DNA of 64,000 bases from positions 19,902,001-19,966,000 of the forward strand of contig NC_091052.1 in the NCBI RefSeq assembly GCF_963966145.1, in the 5' to 3' direction. The first letter of the stretch is position 1; every line of letters starts with the position of its first letter. The DNA is from Tenebrio molitor (taxonomy: Eukaryota; Arthropoda; Insecta; Coleoptera; Tenebrionidae). The notes under the pieces were generated by a model. The model had not been told where the DNA came from and did not search any database. It was given only the letters and a program-made list of their open reading frames with translations. Of this stretch, positions 33,905 to 45,082 are shown piece after piece. The translations under genes were made by a program, and so were the position numbers.

Positions 33905-35030
33905 CAGGGTGTCTCAGCTAAGACTTTCGAGCCTAATATCTCGGTTATTTGCCAACGGATTTTTATGAAATTCAAAATGCAGATATTTTAGACGGTGAAG
34001 ATTTAATTAGTAGGAATAATAAAATTACCTCAAGTTAAAAAATGTAATTTTAAGACGTGTTTTCTTTATTGAAAATTAAACGCAATTATTATTATTAGAT
34101 TGTTAAACATTAAAAAGTAGGTGTCTACACGAACAAGTAACTAAATCACTCGTCTGATTCAACGAAAAGATTAGATTTTGTTGTTAAAAATTTAATGAAA
34201 ATTTTGAAGGCATTTGAGCAGTTACCTTTTGAAATAGTTGATGAAAAGTTGCCAAGCAACATTTTGTACATCCCTTAAAATCTGTCAAATGTGGGCGCGC
34301 TTTATTAGAAAAGTCAAATTGTGTAAATTTATTGAAAATACCCTAAAAATAGACTACAATGGCACAAATTTCAATATTATTGAAAAAGGAAACAATTTTT
34401 GCCTATGGAGAGTGTCGTAAGAACTTCAATGACACTCGTGGAACATTATTCAAATGTAGGCTTTATAAAATTTAAGTTTCAGAGAGTCGTCAATTTATTT
34501 GAAGACACAGGAAGCGTACGTGAACTAAATTACTTTGCTAAAATATCCCGATCGTGTTTTAGTCCTTAATGGAAGAATTAAAGCATCCAGTATAATAAAT
34601 TACGTCCAAATGTTGTCTTTAACTTTGTAAATGTTTGTAAGGTTAGAAAGATAAACGTCAAATATGTCACCTGCGTTTGTGCGAAGAGGGGTGACCAAAA
34701 TTTGGCGATAGTGCGCGTTTGTTTCATACGCGTCTACGTTTTTGCATCTCCAGCCACGTTTAACACAGTTTTTTTCTTTTTTCTTGCAAACCCGACGTCT
34801 TTCAAGGACGAGTTTCTCCTTACAGCAATTTTTATTGACGATCAATTTTTTGATATAAATCTTAAGTGATTCAACATTTTAAAAAGGCATGTAAAAATTA
34901 CGTTTTTAAGACTTGGGTCATTGCATTAATGGGATTTTACTCTTCATTATCTAAAATATCTGCATTTTAAATTTCACAAAAATCTGTTGGAAAATAACCC
35001 AGGCTCGAAAGTCTTAGCTGAGACACCCTG
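33905..35030 (+). mobile_element. TIR element with ~85-bp ends and DUF4817-type remnant
   Basis: The left end CAGGGTGTCTCAGCTAAGAC and right end GTCTTAGCTGAGACACCCTG are exact inverted copies. The match runs about 85 bp to AAAATGCAGATATTTTAG, with TA flanks. Inside, FAYGECRKNFNDTRGTLFK (about 34398-34455) and RVVNLFEDTGSVREL (about 34484) match the DUF4817 N-terminal region of the 14.75-kb copy. Frameshifts and a missing core make it dead. Confidence 0.85.
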
Positions 35031-35032
35031 TA

Positions 35033-35413
35033 TAATCTGTTTCAAAATCAAAAATCCGCCACCTGTTGAATTATGTTGGCAGAAAAAAAGAAATCCCTAA
35101 AATAAGTTTCATTTTTTTGGGTTGGCCCAACCTTCCGCCAAAATTTGAGCTTCAGTTTGTCACAAATATCAAATTATAAAAATGCCTCGAAAAACAAGGA
35201 ATCTTTTAACCGCTAAATTAAAGCGAGCGCTCATTAACATTAACTAATAAACACGATGAACTACTACCATAACGACTGTCATCAGATTTATTTCATAACC
35301 CCACGTTTTTCTGACACTCCCAAACACACTAAAAACAAAAGTTGGCGACGTTGTCGGTTGTATTTTCGAGGTAGAATGCAGTGTTGGTGGATTTTTGATT
35401 TTGAAACAAATTA
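35033..35413. mobile_element. MITE, family M (best-preserved copy)
   Basis: The ends ATCTGTTTCAAAATCAAAAA and the inverted TTTTTGATTTTGAAACAAAT run inward to GCCACCTGTTGAATTATG and GAATGCAGTGTTGGTGG. It abuts the preceding element and the next one through TATA junctions. Confidence 0.88.
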
Positions 35414-36083
35414 TACAGAGTGATCAACAAGGACTGAAGCTGTTGGCAACAATGACAACATGATGAAAATTTCAGTGAAGTTGGTAGCATTACATTTTCA
35501 GTTGTCAATTTTGACGGGCAAATTTAAACTTCAAAATCAAGTGTCATTTTTGTATCAATTTATAAATGAAAATGGTTTTACACTAGAGCAAGACATTTTT
35601 ATTGGTATGGCGTACTTTCGGACTGGAAATTTTGATGCTGCTAACCGTTGGCAGTATTCCACGGAGCACGGACGATACATTGCACCAATTTCAACAAATG
35701 TTCCCCGAGCCAGTTGGTACTTTGGGCGGCGCGGTACCTTAGTCGCGTTTAAGCAGCATTGCACGAGATTGGTGCAACGTTACCTACAAACAGGTGATGT
35801 GAAAAAGGCAAAACCTACTGGTAGAACATCTACACTTACAGAAGATGTAGTTGAGAATGTTCGAGGTAAAATGGAACAAAACCCTCGAAACAGGCGTGAT
35901 TCTTATGTAAAACACGCATCCAAAGTTCTTTGTTGGGCACGTTTAATGCAGGGCCGAATAATCCTTACCATTAAAAATCCCGTCAATCCTTTTCCTTACT
36001 TTACAGGCTTGTCATATGGAAGTTGCCTAACCATTTTAAAGAAGAAATTAAAGTTCCACCCTTACAAATTTTCCCGGATCTAA
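35414..36083 (+). pseudogene. DUF4817-type transposase N-terminal half with its left TIR
   Basis: TACAGAGTGATCAACAAGGA at 35414 matches the TIR of the MITEs at 5638 and 27576. The frame 35460-36083 includes FIGMAYFRTGNFDAANRWQY, TRLVQRYLQTGDVKKAKPTG, MEQNPRNRRDSYVKHA and LKKKLKFHPYKFS, the DUF4817 helix-turn-helix and linker of mariner-like transposases. An extra segment before LSYGSCLTIL may be an insertion or intron. The catalytic half and right TIR are not found. The true start is probably downstream, near 35567. Confidence 0.75.
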
Positions 36084-36621
36084 TCCCTGCATCCCGCAGA
36101 CTTTCAGCTCGAAAATAATAACACATAAAACATGTTTCTGTTTCTCAGGAGAGGCATGCGGGCACGGCCTGTCGCTTTTATGAATATCGAAACAGTGGGC
36201 CATTATTAAGTACCGCTAATTAGATTTTATACTGTTTTCGCGTTTCTTTTGTAATACCTTTTTGGACAATGTGCATCATCGGATGAAATAAGAACACTGT
36301 TTCTTATCTTAGAAGCGGAAGAAAATGCCAGGTTAACATTTTTTCCTAGCGCAGCAAGCTGCAAGAGTTCTGATGCATATGCTGCATCCATCTCCTTCCG
36401 CCGCAGACAATAAATTCGGTATCTCTCCCACTGATTAATTTATTATGAGATCTTAAAAGTCCTTCAGACACGCATACATAAAACCAAATTGTTGATTTTC
36501 AAAATATTTTTTCTTTTTCGTTTCAGCTGTAAGTACACTTTAACTGAGTTAGAAACTTATTCGTTTTTTTTTTACGAGCAGAACTGATGAAATCAGCTTG
36601 GAAATTCCTTTTTTTCGCGGG
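36084..36621. other. Intergenic, nothing recognised
   Basis: No conserved frame or paired termini; likely flank of truncated transposon debris. Confidence 0.3.
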
Positions 36622-36692
36622 TGTACACTTCTATTCAGTAAAAAGTGGTACAAGCGCTGCACTCAATTGTAGCAATATTTTGTTAATGTAAA

Positions 36693-37242
36693 GGCCCATA
36701 CACAATGGCGTTAACGTTACGTCAATGTTAAAACGTTAATGTTAACGTTAGATCTAGAAATTCAAAATTACATGTATTTCATTGTGGACCGTTCACAATG
36801 ACGTTACGATGAAAATTAATGTTGCATGATATTGTTAGCGTTAACGTTAGTTCTAGAAATGTTCTGGATTGTTAACGTTACATTCTAACATTAGCCAACG
36901 GAAATAATTTATAAAAAGTACTAAAATACATGTAATTAGATCTAACGTTAACATTAACGTTTTAACATCGACGTAACGTTAATGTTAACGTTACATCTAG
37001 AAATTCAAAATTACATGTATTTCAGTGTAGACCGTTCACAATGGCGTTATGATGAAAGTTAATGTTACATGATATTGTTAGCGCTAACGTTAGACCCAGA
37101 AATGTTCTGGATTCTTAACGTTACATTCTAACATTAGCCAACGAAAATAATTTTTAAAAAATACTAAAATACATGTAATTAGATCTAACATTAACATTAA
37201 CGTTTTAATATCGACATAACGTTAACGTCATTGTGAAAGGGC
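36693..37242. mobile_element. TTAACGTT-rich foldback element with tandem duplication
   Basis: The left end GGCCCATACACAATGGCGTT and right end AACGTCATTGTGAAAGGGC are inverted, and the match continues past AAAACGTTAATGTTAACGTT. Two tandem units with a 243-bp period (GATCTAGAAATTCAAAATTA at 36751, CATCTAGAAATTCAAAATTA at 36994) lie inside, with many AACGTT palindromes. Confidence 0.85.
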
Positions 37243-37358
37243 TGTAAGTTCTTTTTAACGTTACATAACGCTAACAGAAAACGTTCCCGTGTCGATTAAT
37301 TTTTACAACAGTATTCTTATTTTTTATGATTTTTTTTAAAGTTAAAATTTAAGTAGCT

Positions 37359-37581
37359 GTACGGTTGGCTTCAAAAAAAACGGGAACTGTCAGAAAAAAT
37401 TCTGTCAGATTTTATTAAATTTTTATAGTTTGAAACGACCTTTTAGAGTTTAGGTTAAAAAACTGCACTTATGTGTCAGAAATACTACTGTCAAACGGAC
37501 ACAAATTGACATAAATTGACAAATTCAATTTCCAATTCACATTAGGTCAGATTTAAATTCCCGTTTTTTTTTAAGCCTGTA
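37359..37581. mobile_element. Inner MITE, GGCTT-poly(A)-CGGGAA ends
   Basis: GGCTTCAAAAAAAACGGGAA near 37367 pairs with TTCCCGTTTTTTTTTAAGCC near 37557. It lies against the right TIR of the outer element. Confidence 0.7.
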
Positions 37582-37834
37582 CCACTTTTTATTGAATAGA
37601 AGTGTACATCATCGTTTATACAATATGATCAACAAAAAATGAGATAATCGGTGGCTATGGAAATCAAACTTCTGAAAACCTTCGGCGTTACCTAGTAACA
37701 ATTATGATGAAGAAATAACATTGAGTATGGTACCTAAATCGAGTCACGATTTTGGGGTAAATATCAAAATTGACATTTCATAGTTTATTAAGCTACGCCC
37801 CACGTTTGTAGAAATTATGTTTTCGATAGCCGCC

Positions 37835-38026
37835 CATTGTCTCTTTTTATTTCTCCTCAAAGTTGGCGTTGAAGGGTCGATTGTGAATGCACCACGGATT
37901 ACAGATCACGGAATAACTCTTTAAATCCAACCTCACTTATTGCGTTGCTCTGCAGACGGGCAAATGGTGCGTTCTCAACATATGTTCAACGCCAACTTTG
38001 AGGATAAATTTTAATGAACACCCGAT
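37835..38026. mobile_element. MITE, family F (copy 1)
   Basis: TCCTCAAAGTTGGCGTTGAA near the left pairs with TTCAACGCCAACTTTGAGGA at the right, ending GAACACCCGAT. The left-most ATCGGGTGTTC end is eroded. Related copies: 38400, 53098, 59301 and 62603. Confidence 0.85.
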
Positions 38027-38399
38027 ATTATAGCCATTTTATTTGTTTCAAAATATTTGTATATTACGTATTTCAGAGCATTAATAAATTTGTACACAAA
38101 AGAGTGACAGTAAAAATTTACTTAGTTTAAAAAGAAATCGAATATTTTATCATAGGCTAGAATAATCCTTAGTATAAATCTTAAACGATAAGGACCATGA
38201 CTTTCTAACCTAATTCAAACAACCACTACATTATTTTTGTTTTTCTTCACTGCACGGTTCTGCAGGTTCAGATTTGATAGAATTATAGACGTTGAAGTTA
38301 TCCTGTAGTATTTATAATTTATTAAAAAGTAAGGCGAAAGAAAAAAAATATGTGAGTTTATCCTAAACTAATTAACTTGTCATTGTCAGAGACACTATA

Positions 38400-38500
38400 C
38401 AGGTGAGGATCACGGATCAGCTGTTTAAATGTTACGTTTTACACGAGTGGTGCGTTCACAATTGAGTCTTCAGCGTCTACTACGAGGTGAAATTTAAAAA
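38400..38500. mobile_element. Family F fragment
   Basis: CGGATCAGCTGTTTAAATGT and GAGTGGTGCGTTCACAATTG followed by CTTCAGCG match the right two-thirds of family F; the left end is missing. Confidence 0.7.
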
Positions 38501-39880
38501 ATCATTGGATATAATAATGTGAAGCTGCGCCGCACGTTTTCGATGCCTTTCCTTTCCACAGCCGGTTTTGATCATACATTTTTTGAAACATACTTACATT
38601 TTGTTTACGAAATGACAATGATTGATATGAGAAATGATAATCGTCATTTTGAATCTCTTTTATTTATTAATTTTTTAGACACAGGTACCAAGTTATTAAT
38701 TTTCGTATATTAAAAAATCTCAGCAATTTTGTTTCAAAATGATCAAAACAGTCATAGCAGTTTCTTGTTATTCTGAGGGGAATTTAATCTATATATAACG
38801 AGAAATTCTGTACCATATGAAACGATGATGTGGAATGTTTTTCACACTTATGTATGCGTTTAAAAATAAGGTGTAAAATGCACCATGTATTTGTTGAACG
38901 AGAATATAATTAAAAAATTACATAGATGATTCAGGAACGTTTGAAAATAATTAATCATAAATTTAATGATAATAAATTATAATGTAGCAATAAGTCTAAT
39001 AAGCCAGCAAATATAATGATAATTGTTAGGCAGCCCACTCTAATGCCCTAATCTGAGCACTTGTTTGAAATCAACAACTATTAGGTGGGTAGTTTTCATT
39101 GCCATTTTCTTGACAATTCGAATAGCGACTTAACATAACGCCTATAAATTATTCAAAAATTTCTGTGGGTTTAATAAAGGATGTAAACGATCAATACGAA
39201 ACGACGCCTAATGTTAAAATCATAATTAATAAGATCAAGGTAATTTGTGTAACCTTACTTCTAACGAAAGGAAGTAATGCAGTACCGTCCTTCGCAATAA
39301 TGTAACTTGCAGGGGCGGTTTCTCATTGATATAAGCATATATATGCGTTTACTTTCAAGAGTAAACGAAAAATGTAGATTATCTGTCTTTACTTCAAAAA
39401 ATAACTGTTGTAATCTAAAATTAAACAGTACTCAAGAAAAAAAATTAGAAACTGTTATTTTGTAAACCAACATTATAAATTACAGTGAATTCAAACAACT
39501 TGTGTTTTTTGTATTTAATTTCATGTTGGTGCAACGAACAGCTTCTTAAGGGGGCGGAATATATTTAATGGATCATTTAGAATATTTAATTTTCAGTGAC
39601 CAACCTTGTACGAATCAACGGTAAAAAATACAAAAATAGTACTTAGTAATAATTAGCAATAATTTATTCAGAAATTGATGCTTTCAGTCTGAACGAGTGA
39701 ATATTTAATTCTTTACACACAATAATTGGCTATTAAATTTTATTATAAAAACAAAATTTTCTATTATGTACACACATAGATACATACGTATACGTATTGA
39801 AATCATCAGCAGAAAATAATTTTATATTTGAGAAAAGTTTTGAAAAGGGGTGTTATTAGAAAAATAAAATTTAATAAGAT
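38501..39880. other. AT-rich intergenic, nothing recognised
   Basis: No conserved frame, RNA gene or paired termini seen. Confidence 0.3.
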
Positions 39881-40012
39881 TGGGCTGTATGATTTCCCAT
39901 TCGTTAAGCCTTTCATTAGCCAAATAATTGATTAGACAAAGTGAGAGTATAGGCCAAGCACTATTTAACGACGTTCTTTAACTTGAATGAAAAGGAAATC
40001 ATACGGCCCATT
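39881..40012. mobile_element. 132-bp MITE, GGGC(T/C)GTATGATTTCC ends
   Basis: GGGCTGTATGATTTCCCATT at the left pairs with GGAAATCATACGGCCC at the right, and TCGTTAAG with CTTTAACTTGA weakly extends it. Confidence 0.65.
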
Positions 40013-40157
40013 GGCTTTAATTATGTATATTAATTTTTTCTATAATTGATTCAAAAAATTGGTATTCACGCACAGTTATCAATGCGTGCCGTGGGTCATT
40101 TTCTTACATACAATTTTTTTTCACTGTTGTAAGATTGAAACTATAGAAACCATACAT

Positions 40158-40221
40158 AACAGTGTGTGAAATGCGATTTCACACACATAAGCTTTTTTGT
40201 TTTTCATTTCACACACTGTTT
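40158..40221. repeat. Hairpin AACAGTGTGTGAAAT
   Basis: AACAGTGTGTGAAATG and CATTTCACACACTGTT are exact inverted copies; a third TTTCACACAC lies in the loop. Confidence 0.75.
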
Positions 40222-40283
40222 TCTATTAGTTACCTAGCAATATGGCCACTGCGTTGAAATAACTATTTTGATGAATTTATTAC

Positions 40284-40964
40284 GAGAATCGCCCTCAAAT
40301 GTCATATGATTTATATTGACAAATCACAACTCCGAATTGTTTGCATAGCAACCAATCACAATTTAATTAAGCGGAAATTTTCCCTAGGGATATAATTGAC
40401 CTAGGGAAAAATTTTTTCGGGCGATTCTCTTCCGAATATACCTCGGGACAGATATATATCGCCAGAAATTTTTTCTTGCAGCCCAACACTCGTGTTTGTC
40501 GCTCAAAATTACCCTCGGGCTAGCGCCCTCGTGTAATTTTCTTGCTACAAACACTCGTGTGTGAGGACTGCTCGAAAAAAATTTCCGGCAATATATCTGT
40601 TCCTTGGTATATTATATATGAGAATCGCCCTCAAATGTCACATGATTTATATTGGCAAATCACAACTCCGAATTGTTTGAATAGCAACCAATCACAATTT
40701 AATTAAGCGGAAATTTTCCCTAGGGAAAATTTCCGATATAATTGCCCTAGGGAAAAATTTTTTCGGGCGATTCTCTTCCGAATATACCTCGGGACAGATA
40801 TATATCGCCAGAAATTTTTTCTTGCAGTCCAACACTCGTGTTTGTCGCTCAAAATTACCCTCGGGCTGAAACCCTCGTGTAATTTTCTTGCGACAAACAC
40901 TCGTCTGTCAGGACTGCTCGAAAAAATTTCCGGCAATATATCTGTCCCTTGGTATATTATATAT
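40284..40964. repeat. Tandem duplication of a ~340-bp palindromic unit
   Basis: Units 40284-40619 and 40620-40964 are nearly identical, starting GAGAATCGCCCTCAAATGTC. Unit two has extra CTAGGGAAAATTTCCGATA sequence. Each contains a large palindrome from CGGGACAGATATATATCG to ATATCTGT, with apex CCCTCGGGCTAGCGCCCTCG in unit one and CCTCGGGCTGAAACCCTCG in unit two. Confidence 0.92.
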
Positions 40965-41280
40965 GAAAATTTGCACAGAATATTATGTAAAACATACTTA
41001 TGTAATGTACATATTTCAAATAATATGAATAAGAAAGACATAACGAGATAATTATGAATAATATTAGTTAAAAGATTCTTGTCCAGAAAGAAAGGATTTT
41101 CCTGTTTGTGCGGTTCTTGTCAATCGAATAGTTAATAGCAAAAACAGACCTTTTTTCAAATGCAACGGTTAATTCTAGGTGATGGACATACCAAATAACA
41201 AAAACAAAGTAACAAGCAACTTAAATAATATAATAATCATAATAAAATATCGATGTTGCTTGACACTCTATAGTGTTCAA
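40965..41280. other. Spacer, nothing recognised
   Basis: AT-rich flank between the tandem repeat and the retrotransposon remnant. Confidence 0.3.
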
Positions 41281-42967
41281 ATTCAACTATGTACATTTAT
41301 TTCTATTTCTGTATAGGGGTTACGTTTCATTTTAGTTTTTAGGCTATTTGCAATTTGTAGGCACAAAGGCGCTGCTGAGGCTTAGGGCCTTTTCAGCGCT
41401 GGGAGTATTACAGTTGTTTGCTTGAGTATGAATTTACAGTCATGAACAGGATAGTTGGGTTTACAAAAAAAAAAAAAGAAAAAAATCAATAGAAGTTTGC
41501 TGAATTTAGCAGATTGAGACTAATTTTCTAAGGGGGTCATCCACGAAACTCGGTAAGGGTCGATAAGACATTGCAAATTTAAAACCATGGCAACTGATAT
41601 TGCTGAAGCATTGTATTTGTCGTTTTGTTAACGATTATCTGAATTTCGTGAATCTACTCCTAAGGAGGTAGTGGAGGGTTTGGACTTTCTCGCATTTGCG
41701 TTACAATCGAAGGGAAACTGCAGAAGACCTCCGTTAGAGTCGGGTTGACGGGCGATGGGGTCGAAACATTTGTAGCCGATTCTGGTTTTGTGGAAGCTGA
41801 AAGAAGGTTGATGTCGTGGGGCCAGTCCTGTCGTCGTAGTCGTTGATAGCTTGGATAGTCCCGTCCATACAACTGCGTCGTCGGCGACGTCCCTGGGTCA
41901 TCTGATATCTGAAATAGGAAAATTTTCCCGATTCAGGCCCGGGGAGAGGGGGGGGAGGGCGTTAGTGATGACGTTGAAACCGCTTTGGAAGTCTGTGTCA
42001 GGATAGCCTGGATTTTAGCTCTCTGCATGGGGAAGAGGTCAAAAAGGGTCTGGGTCACAAAAGCCCCTGATGACGGTGAGGGGGTTTGGCATTCTGTCAG
42101 ATATGTCTCGATGTCAGCCGATTCGGCGAGTTCTGAGGGGGGTCGACGATTTTGACCGGGAGGACGGGGTTTTGTCGGTTGCTTCGATCTGCTTAAATTT
42201 GGGGCACGAATGGGACCATGGAGGCCGAGTATCCTTGCCGCAGGGGCAAGAGGACTCCTTGGCGGAGCACTTGCGAGGCTTTTAGGGCAGATGGGTTTGT
42301 TGGTGCATTCGGCTAGTCCATGGCCGAATTAAAAGGACCTAGAGCACTGCAAGGACGTTGGGGTCGAAGGGTGGGACGTCTCGCACACGAAGATGCGGCC
42401 GTACAGGTCGACGCCGTCGAGGAACATGTCATGAACGGTATCTTTACAAGTGGTCAGTACCCGGATGAAAGATGTGGGCTTGTTTGTTTTCTTGGAGATG
42501 ATTCTCCAGGTCTTCACTATGCATAGTGAGGGCAGCGGGACCGAGAAGCTGGGGTTTTGGGGCTGACCTTATTCCCAAACTTCTCCTGGTGGTGGTGGAG
42601 GTGACGATGGTCGAGGAACAGTTTGTACAGACCTGAAGGGTTTTCAGAAAGTCGGACTGTCCTGTTGTAGTTCACCTTCAGCCCTGAAAGTCATTTCAGG
42701 TCAGGTCAGTCATTTCAGACCGAGCGTGGTGATAAGGAGAGTGTAGAACGCTTTTTGGGTAGCGAATTTCGCCGTGATTTCGCTGATAGTGAACTTGTAT
42801 TCAGGGGCGTCATGGCTTGATGGGCGGGTGATGGTTATCTCCTCGTTGTTGACGTCCTTGACAAGGCAGGAGAAGGGACTCTTGATGACCTCGGGGGTTG
42901 GGGGGCGTTTTATGGTGGCTTTGGTTGGGGGTCTTTTAATTGGGTTAGGCTCACCAGTTTTTTTCAA
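41281..42967 (-). pseudogene. Non-LTR retrotransposon gag-like ORF remnant and 3' UTR
   Basis: On the minus strand, a GC-rich block reads KTGEPNPIKRPPTKATIKRP, then ISKKTNKPTSFIRVLTTCKD and DLYGRIFVCETSHPSTP, then a zinc-knuckle-like CSRSF-stop-FGHGLAEC and CTNKPICPK. The CX2CX4HX4C knuckle has its second Cys changed to Ser and a stop inside it. Frames shift several times. The layout fits jockey-like nucleic-acid-binding gag proteins. The 3' part (41.4-41.3 kb) has a GCTGAAAAGGCC block shared with 10.33 kb. No reverse transcriptase follows. Confidence 0.7.
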
Positions 42968-43209
42968 TTTGGTTTTCGGTTGCCCTTAACGAGCGGAGAA
43001 ATTTATATCGGAAGGGCTTGAAAACACGTTTGTCTCTCAAAGATGCACAAGGCAGAATGGTCTATAGTGTGGAAAGAAGATGATTAATGAAAATAATGAA
43101 AATCACAGGAATTAGATTTGGATGTGGATACAAAAACATAACATCGATCAGAATCTATAAAAATGTAATAACTATTTCCTGCCACATAAGTAACAAGTAG
43201 GAAAATTGT

Positions 43210-44132
43210 GAGGAACTCCAAATGCACTTGTCTTTTCTATTAACAATTTATAATAATCTATGCAGTCAAAAGCAATTGAAAACTCTGTGTAAATTACATT
43301 AGCTTGTCCATGAGTCCATGTTTATCGAGACTTTCAAACAAAAATTGTGTAATAAAGAATAAGTTGGTAATAGCAGAATTAAGTGAGTAGAAACCATGTT
43401 GCTACTTAACAGTAAAAGAACATACATTGTTAAATATATTATTGCAAATAACCTGTTCTATTTTCTTGCGAAAATGGATCGTATTGAGATGGATTCGTTT
43501 TTTTTTTAATGACTATTAATTAGTTTTTTAAAAACTGGAATAATCCTGGCTAGTTTCCAAGTATCTGGAAAAGTAGAGGTAAGAATTGCTTGGTTAATTA
43601 TTATGGTAATCAAAGACCTAGCAAAGCAATACATAACATACTTACCAACATACATACATACATACCAACTGTCTCAATTCCTTAGGAACATCAAATATTT
43701 TTGAACTCACTACCTTCAAAATGACATTTCGCAACCGCATAGATGTTCGCTCACTACTATGCGGTCGCAGACCATTTTGAAGCATTCGGCTTTTTGAGCA
43801 TTCTGAAAATAATTTGACTTGATAAACTCTAAACAAATCAGACATAATGTTCGTTTCAAAAAATATTGAACGAACTTCGATGCGGGAAGACGTATTCGGC
43901 ACATTCTCGCAAATGAAGCACTCGCTCCTTCGTCGCTCGTGTTTGAAAACAAAGTAGCAAACATCAATAATTTCTTGCGCGTAGTGTATTTCCAAAAATT
44001 TTTAGGTGTGGAATGTAAACAACTTTCGATGCTAACAAGGTACTTATTATAAGCAGAATCAATTAAATGTTTACTTATGGCACATACTCTTTTCAATTCT
44101 TCAAGATGCAATGGATTATTGGTTCTTTTCAT
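43210..44132 (-). pseudogene. Non-LTR reverse transcriptase remnant
   Basis: The minus-strand frame from 44132 reads LKRVCAISKHLIDSAYNKYL and STPKNFWKY, the linker between endonuclease and reverse transcriptase in jockey-type elements. Further on, in shifted frames, come TFPDTWKLARIIPVFKK, QHGFYSLNSAITNLF, and motif A as VIYTEFSIAFDCID, where the usual catalytic Asp of YTDF is Glu. Many stops. It lies upstream of the gag remnant on the same strand, the wrong order for one element, so it is a separate insertion. Confidence 0.75.
43635..43668. repeat. CATA microsatellite
   Basis: Several tandem ACATACATAC units interrupted by a few bases. Confidence 0.7.
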
Positions 44133-45082
44133 GTTTTCCTGAGGCGTTCCTTTAGCTTTGGAATTGAAAATATTCAGTGTTAAACCATGGTGGCTAAACT
44201 CCTTTTTTGGGTTCGGTAATATGGAACCAAAGAGTTAAATACTTGATTTAGCATTGTGTAGAACAGATATACCGAAACATTAACATCTGTAATGAAGTAT
44301 TGAAGTCTAGACCTGACCAGTTCATATCTTGAAGCTGACGGAAAGATAGATGGTTTGGAAGTAACCATTTATTAATAAATAGTTATAAGAATCTTCAGAA
44401 ACTAAAGATATTCCTCGTGAGACACGCTAATGGTAGATTATAAATTAGGTGATAAAAGATCAAGAATTCAACCGCCATTATTTAGGATAGTGTTATGTTA
44501 TTTAAAATCTAATGATTCACAAAATTTAATCAACCTGAATTAAGTTTGTGGAAAAACATTGACGACAGAAGTTGTTCGATAAAATTGAGATAAATTAAAA
44601 TTAATTAGTTAAAAAGTTAAGTTTAGATGTAAATATTTATAACAAAAAGAAAACTTAAAAATGAATTGTCTCTTTGGTCAACTTATCTTGGTTTAGGTTA
44701 AATATTTGCTTTTTATACTACTCTCAAGTTTTATCTACCTCTGAGTCACTTCTGACGTTTTCCCATTTATAAAATAACTTATAAATACATGTATGCAGTA
44801 AGTTTTATCTTAAACTTATTTAGTGATGACATAACACAGTAGTCTGTTTAATTTAGTTGTCGGAAATAAAATGCATTTGTGCATGGTCATGCCATCGCCT
44901 AATACTGTAATGCAAATGAGAGTCGTAAGAAAAAATCGAATTAATGTTTTTGTACTAATTTTTTAATTTTATTAATTCTGAAGCGGTTCATTGAAGTCTT
45001 AAAGACCTCCCTTAATATTAAATTTTATTCTAAATGTTTATAAAATAATAAACCAAAGAATAGTATATTAAAATATAAGTTG
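44133..45082. other. AT-rich intergenic, nothing recognised
   Basis: No conserved frame or paired termini. Confidence 0.3.

Larger units (their letters stand above)
36622..37608. mobile_element. Outer TIR element containing two nested elements
   Basis: The left end TGTACACTTCTATTCAGTAA and right end ATTGAATAGAAGTGTACA are inverted, and the match continues through AAAGTGGTACAAGC. It encloses the elements at 36693-37242 and 37359-37581. Confidence 0.8.

Noticed and set aside
43635..43668. CRISPR-like direct repeats
   Set aside because: Simple CATA microsatellite in a eukaryotic genome; no spacers.
41281..44132. Gag and reverse transcriptase as one retrotransposon
   Set aside because: On the minus strand the reverse transcriptase comes before the gag, the wrong order for one element.
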